This document shows, piece after piece, positions 7,601 to 8,995 of a stretch of DNA of 8,995 nucleotides. The notes under the pieces are model-generated. The model had not been told where the DNA came from, did not search any database, and was given only the letters and a program-made list of their open reading frames with translations. The position numbers and the translations under genes are program-made. Position 1 is the first letter of the stretch. The number at the start of each line of letters is the position of its first letter. Source of the stretch: Alistipes sp. (GTDB lineage: Bacteria > Bacteroidota > Bacteroidia > Bacteroidales > Rikenellaceae); contig JAHHQK010000058.1 of assembly GCA_020026435.1 (NCBI GenBank), positions 1-8,995 of the forward strand. The letters are read 5' to 3'.

Positions 7601-8003
7601 GACCCGACTGATGGTCGGCGAGGAGGAGATCGTGGTGACGGCTGCCGACTTCGAGATCACCTCGGAGGATATGCCCGGATGGCTCGTGGCCTCGGAGGGC
7701 AAGTTGACGGTCGCTTTGGACATCATGCTCACCGATGAGCTGAAAGCCGAAGGTGTGGCACGCGAGTTGATCAACCGTATTCAGAACATCCGCAAGGATT
7801 CGGGATTCGAGGTGACGGACAAGATCCGTGTCGAGATCGAGGCCAGGGAGCAGGTGGTTGACTCCATCGCCAAGTACGGCTCTTATGTGGCTTCGCAGAC
7901 ACTGGCTGAGGAGGTTAAGGCCGCAGCCGATCCTCAGGGTGCCGTGGTTGTGGAATCGGATCTCGACGAGGAGCCGCTCCGCATTGCCGTGACGAGAATA
8001 TAG
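4602..8003 (+). CDS. ileS: Isoleucyl-tRNA synthetase, IleRS2 type, with GIHH active-site motif
   Basis: This 1133-residue class I synthetase charges tRNA-Ile and hydrolyses misacylated Val-tRNA-Ile. The catalytic signature, normally HIGH, reads GIHH (55-58) in PPSANGMPGIHHVMARTIKD. The CP1 editing domain has the Thr-rich motif WTTTPWTL (237-244) and GTGIVHIAPTFGADD (337-351), with D350 the likely editing aspartate. WNLSRSRFWG (507-516), DVWFDSG (603-609) and KMSKR (679-683) complete the catalytic domain, and an alpha-helical anticodon domain follows. The C-terminus has no four-cysteine zinc site, and the protein is about 200 residues longer than E. coli IleRS. Together these place it in the eukaryote-like IleRS2 class. 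The GIHH form is shared by Bacteroidota IleRS as I remember them. The start is fixed by MKFNEYKGLDL and a promoter 32 bases upstream. There is no T-box leader and no Shine-Dalgarno. Confidence 0.97.
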   Translation: MKFNEYKGLDLAGLAAEVLKKWDDDDTFHKSISTREGHPSFVFFEGPPSANGMPGIHHVMARTIKDVICRYKTQSGFRVHRKAGWDTHGLPVELGVEKKLGITKENIGKTISIEEYNRTCREAVMEFTDVWQNMTRKMGYWVNMDDPYITYDNKYIETLWWLLKQLYDKGLLYKGYTIQPYSPAAGTGLSTHELNQPGCYRDVKDTTCTAQFRILRDEKSEKLFKDVEGDALYFLAWTTTPWTLPSNTALAVGPGIEYVKIHCLNPYTEQKQTVIMAKDLVASYFTKKMEGKFTLTDEKWKGTELADIRYEQLIPWVKPMGDAFRVIVGDYVTTSDGTGIVHIAPTFGADDDRVAKQAGIAPMFMVDKAGKNQPMVDRRGRFFLLEDLDPEFVKNNVNVDLYKEYEGRYVKNAYDDTLTEEDSTLDIDMSVMLKGENKVFKIEKHTHSYPHCWRTDKPVLYYPLDSWFIRTTALRERMIELNKTIRWKPESTGSGRFGKWLEGLVDWNLSRSRFWGTPLPVWATEDYSEVRCIGSIEELITEIEKSVKAGVMKENPYKNFKVGDMSKENYSVENIDLHRPYVDQIVLLSKNGEPMHRESDLIDVWFDSGAMPYAQVHYPFETSGEDFQKVYPADFIAEGVDQTRGWFFTLHAIASMLFDSVAFKNIISNGLVLDKNGNKMSKRLGNAVDPFEVLDTYGADATRWYMISNSQPWDNLKFDKDGVDEVRRKFFGTLYNTYSFFALYANVDGFTGQEPEIPMEKRPEIDRWIISLLNTLVKTVTERLNDYDPTPAARAIQDFVGENLSNWYVRLNRKRFWGGGMTEDKLAAYQTLYTCLETVAMLSAPFAPFFSDRIYADLNAVSGRHKESSVHLSEFPKVNGELVDTRLEDMMQLAQQLSSMVLALRRKVSIKVRQPLQKIMIPVLDAEMAEHIEAVKALVMNEVNVKEIQLITDTTGVITKRIKPNFKTLGPRYGKQMKQIAALTAQFSQEQIARIETQAETRLMVGEEEIVVTAADFEITSEDMPGWLVASEGKLTVALDIMLTDELKAEGVARELINRIQNIRKDSGFEVTDKIRVEIEAREQVVDSIAKYGSYVASQTLAEEVKAAADPQGAVVVESDLDEEPLRIAVTRI

Positions 8004-8022
8004 TCCGATTTAACCGGAATAA

Positions 8023-8054
8023 TTTGGTTTTTTCGGAAACTTTAGTTATTTTTA
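8023..8054 (+). promoter_or_regulatory. Promoter of the dksA-like gene
   Basis: TTTG (8023-8026) and TATTTTTA (8047-8054) are 20 bases apart, a good fit to the Bacteroidota arrangement of -33 TTTG and -7 TAnnTTTG (last base A instead of G). The spacer contains TTTTTCGGAAA (8029-8039), the same 11-mer as in the ileS promoter and at nearly the same distance from the -7 box. A short AACC/GGTT hairpin before a T-run (8012-8033) overlaps and might slow transcripts arriving from ileS, but it is too weak to call a terminator. Confidence 0.65.
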
Positions 8055-8069
8055 CATACAATCTTTAAC

Positions 8070-8075
8070 AAGGAG
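8070..8075 (+). promoter_or_regulatory. Shine-Dalgarno sequence of the dksA-like gene
   Basis: AAGGAG lies 5 bases before the ATG at 8081. It is the only consensus ribosome-binding site among the four gene starts in the window; rnhA, msbA and ileS have none. It fixes the start codon and may indicate high or separately tuned translation. Confidence 0.7.
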
Positions 8076-8080
8076 ACACT

Positions 8081-8461
8081 ATGGAAGACGAGAGAACCAG
8101 ATATAGCGATGCTGAACTTGAGGAGTTCAAGCAGCTGATTCTAGAGAAATTGGAGAATGCTCGCGCCGACTACGAGCAGATGCGCTCGACGATCACTCAT
8201 ACGGCCGATAACGATACAGAGGATACTTCGCCCACGTTCAAAGTGCTGGAGGAGGGGGCCACAACCCTCTCCAAGGAGGAAAGCGGCCGTCTGGCTGCCC
8301 GCCTCATGAAGTTTATCCGCAACCTGGAGATGGCTTTGGTACGCATCGAGAATAAGACCTACGGAATCTGCAAGACCACCGGAAAACTTATTCCAAAGGA
8401 GCGTCTGATGAAGGTGCCTCATGCCACGGAGTGTATCGAGGCCAAGGAGGGCCGGGTGTAG
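8081..8461 (+). CDS. TraR/DksA-family RNA polymerase regulator with degenerate zinc finger
   Basis: This 126-residue protein belongs to the TraR/DksA family, whose members insert a coiled coil into the RNA polymerase secondary channel and tune promoters, often with ppGpp. Two acidic helices are visible at about 10-40 and 62-92. The loop between them has DTEDTS (45-50), comparable to the DxxDxA tip of E. coli DksA with Ser in place of Ala. The C-terminal finger is YGICKTTGKLIPKERLMKVP followed by HATECIEA: C97-x-x-T100, 17 residues, then C118-x-x-A121, so two of the four zinc-binding cysteines are replaced. The conserved Arg-Leu and Pro-His-Ala framework is intact, so the fold probably survives without zinc or with weak zinc binding. 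It is shorter than E. coli DksA (151 aa), mainly at the N-terminus. It follows ileS by 77 bases and has its own promoter. I give no symbol because orthology to dksA or traR is unproven. Confidence 0.9.
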   Translation: MEDERTRYSDAELEEFKQLILEKLENARADYEQMRSTITHTADNDTEDTSPTFKVLEEGATTLSKEESGRLAARLMKFIRNLEMALVRIENKTYGICKTTGKLIPKERLMKVPHATECIEAKEGRV

Positions 8462-8581
8462 GCTGTCGGGCCGGGCTTCGGGTGCGGGTTGTCGAATCCG
8501 GAGGCCGGACGAGTATATAAGGATCGCGTAAGATTATAGGCCTCCGAGTGTATCGGAAGACCGCGCGATTTCCGGAATTTG
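8462..8581. other. Structured 3' untranslated region of the dksA-like gene
   Basis: These 120 bases lie between the dksA-like stop and its terminator and hold no gene. CGGAGGCC (8499-8506) and GGCCTCCG (8539-8546) are perfectly complementary over 8 bp around a 32-nt AT-rich loop. TCCGG-AGG-CCGGA (8497-8509) offers a competing small hairpin. At the end, GGAATTT (8574-8580) is complementary to the 5' arm of the terminator. The stretch could be a structured 3' UTR or the body of a small RNA released from it; the sequence alone does not decide. Confidence 0.45.
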
Positions 8582-8622
8582 AAATTCCCGGGACAGATTT
8601 GTTCTGTTCCGGGAATTTTTTT
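8582..8622 (+). terminator. Strong Rho-independent terminator after the dksA-like gene
   Basis: A 16-bp stem pairs AAATTCCCGGGACAGA (8582-8597) with TCTGTTCCGGGAATTT (8603-8618), with one G-U wobble and a 5-nt TTTGT loop. It runs into a T-tract reaching 8622. It sits 120 bases after the stop codon, leaving an unusually long 3' UTR for such a small gene. Confidence 0.92.
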
Positions 8623-8995
8623 GTGCGTATGTGTGTGGCGGTCGGGCGGAAAGAGGCGAGAGATGAGAGGGCGAGAGGGGCGAGGAAAAGGAAGGAAAAG
8701 AGGATGGAGATGGAGCGGGTTGCGAAGGCGTCTGGAGGCGAGGAGGTGGATGTTTTTAGGGGGGGCCGGGGTGATATGGAGAAGGATGGGCAGGGCAGAT
8801 GTGGCGGAGGAAAGTCGGGGCGATTGGGACGGAGACCGATCAGCTGGAGGAAAGTGATCGGGGATTCGGGGCCTGGGCGGATGGATGAAATTTGAGAGCG
8901 GGTGAGCTTTGCTTTGCGGCTTGGAGGTTGAGGCGGCGAGGAAAGAATTGGGCTTGGGGTGATGGGGTGGAGGGATGAAATGGAGGGGGTGTACA
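8623..8995. other. Extremely purine-rich non-coding region to window end
   Basis: I see no gene in these 373 bases. A hand count of 8641-8700 gives 31 G, 22 A, 5 C and 2 T, so 53 of 60 bases are purines. The stretch includes G-runs up to seven (near 8760), an inverted repeat CCGATCA/TGATCGG (8836-8842 with 8855-8861), and a G-quadruplex motif near the end. A 115-codon open frame (8548-8895) spans the terminator hairpin and encodes Arg/Lys/Gly-rich low-complexity sequence, so I treat it as spurious. Confidence 0.6.
8950..8974 (+). other. Canonical G-quadruplex motif
   Basis: Four G-runs of 3, 4, 4 and 3 are separated by loops of 3 (CTT), 4 (TGAT) and 4 (TGGA) bases, and a fifth run of five G follows at 8985-8989. 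It is on the same strand as the genes and as the motif at 4295-4318. The function is unknown, and the local G bias alone could produce it. Confidence 0.5.

Noticed and set aside
8836..8861. Inverted repeat CCGATCA/TGATCGG as a terminator
   Set aside because: The stem is 7 bp with a 12-nt loop and no T-tract on either strand, so it is recorded only as a minor palindrome.
8548..8895. 115-codon + strand open frame at the window end
   Set aside because: It spans the dksA-like terminator and a purine-rich tract. The Arg/Lys/Gly-rich product reflects base composition, not a protein family.

Overview
The window is about 9 kb of a bacterial chromosome. All five genes lie on the + strand: the 3' end of valS, then rnhA, an MsbA-type ABC exporter gene, ileS and a TraR/DksA-family gene. 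The source is most likely a GC-rich member of the Bacteroidota, with Alistipes or a related Rikenellaceae as my best guess. Reasons: TAnnTTTG-type -7 promoter elements, almost no Shine-Dalgarno sequences, a Bacteroidota-style IleRS with a GIHH active-site motif, a DksA homologue missing half of its zinc-finger cysteines, and strong use of CTG/CTC for Leu and TCG for Ser.

Layout: 1-1067 encodes the C-terminal 355 residues of valyl-tRNA synthetase, followed by a strong terminator (1081-1136). A repeat-rich spacer precedes rnhA (1413-1871, ribonuclease HI). A 411-base spacer with an imperfect 33-base direct repeat leads to the exporter gene (2283-4115), which ends in two tandem hairpin terminators (4135-4205). 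A G-skewed spacer of about 390 bases contains a canonical G-quadruplex motif, mutually exclusive hairpins and, at its end, a promoter for ileS (4602-8003). After 77 bases with another promoter comes the DksA-like gene (8081-8461), with a strong terminator at 8582-8622. The last 373 bases hold no gene I can support and are extremely purine- and G-rich.

Most genes look like separate transcription units of housekeeping function: two synthetases (Val, Ile), an RNA-DNA hybrid nuclease, a lipid A-core flippase-type exporter, and a regulator of RNA polymerase. The ileS and dksA-like promoters share an 11-base motif, TTTTTCGGAAA, at nearly the same distance from the -7 element. This suggests they could be controlled together.

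I found no mobile element, CRISPR array, tRNA or rRNA, and nothing that amounts to a new multi-gene system. The points most worth attention are the inverted HIGH motif (GIHH) of IleRS, the CxxT/CxxA zinc-finger remnant of the DksA homologue, the shared promoter motif, and the purine-skewed, G-quadruplex-bearing intergenic sequence that recurs between genes.
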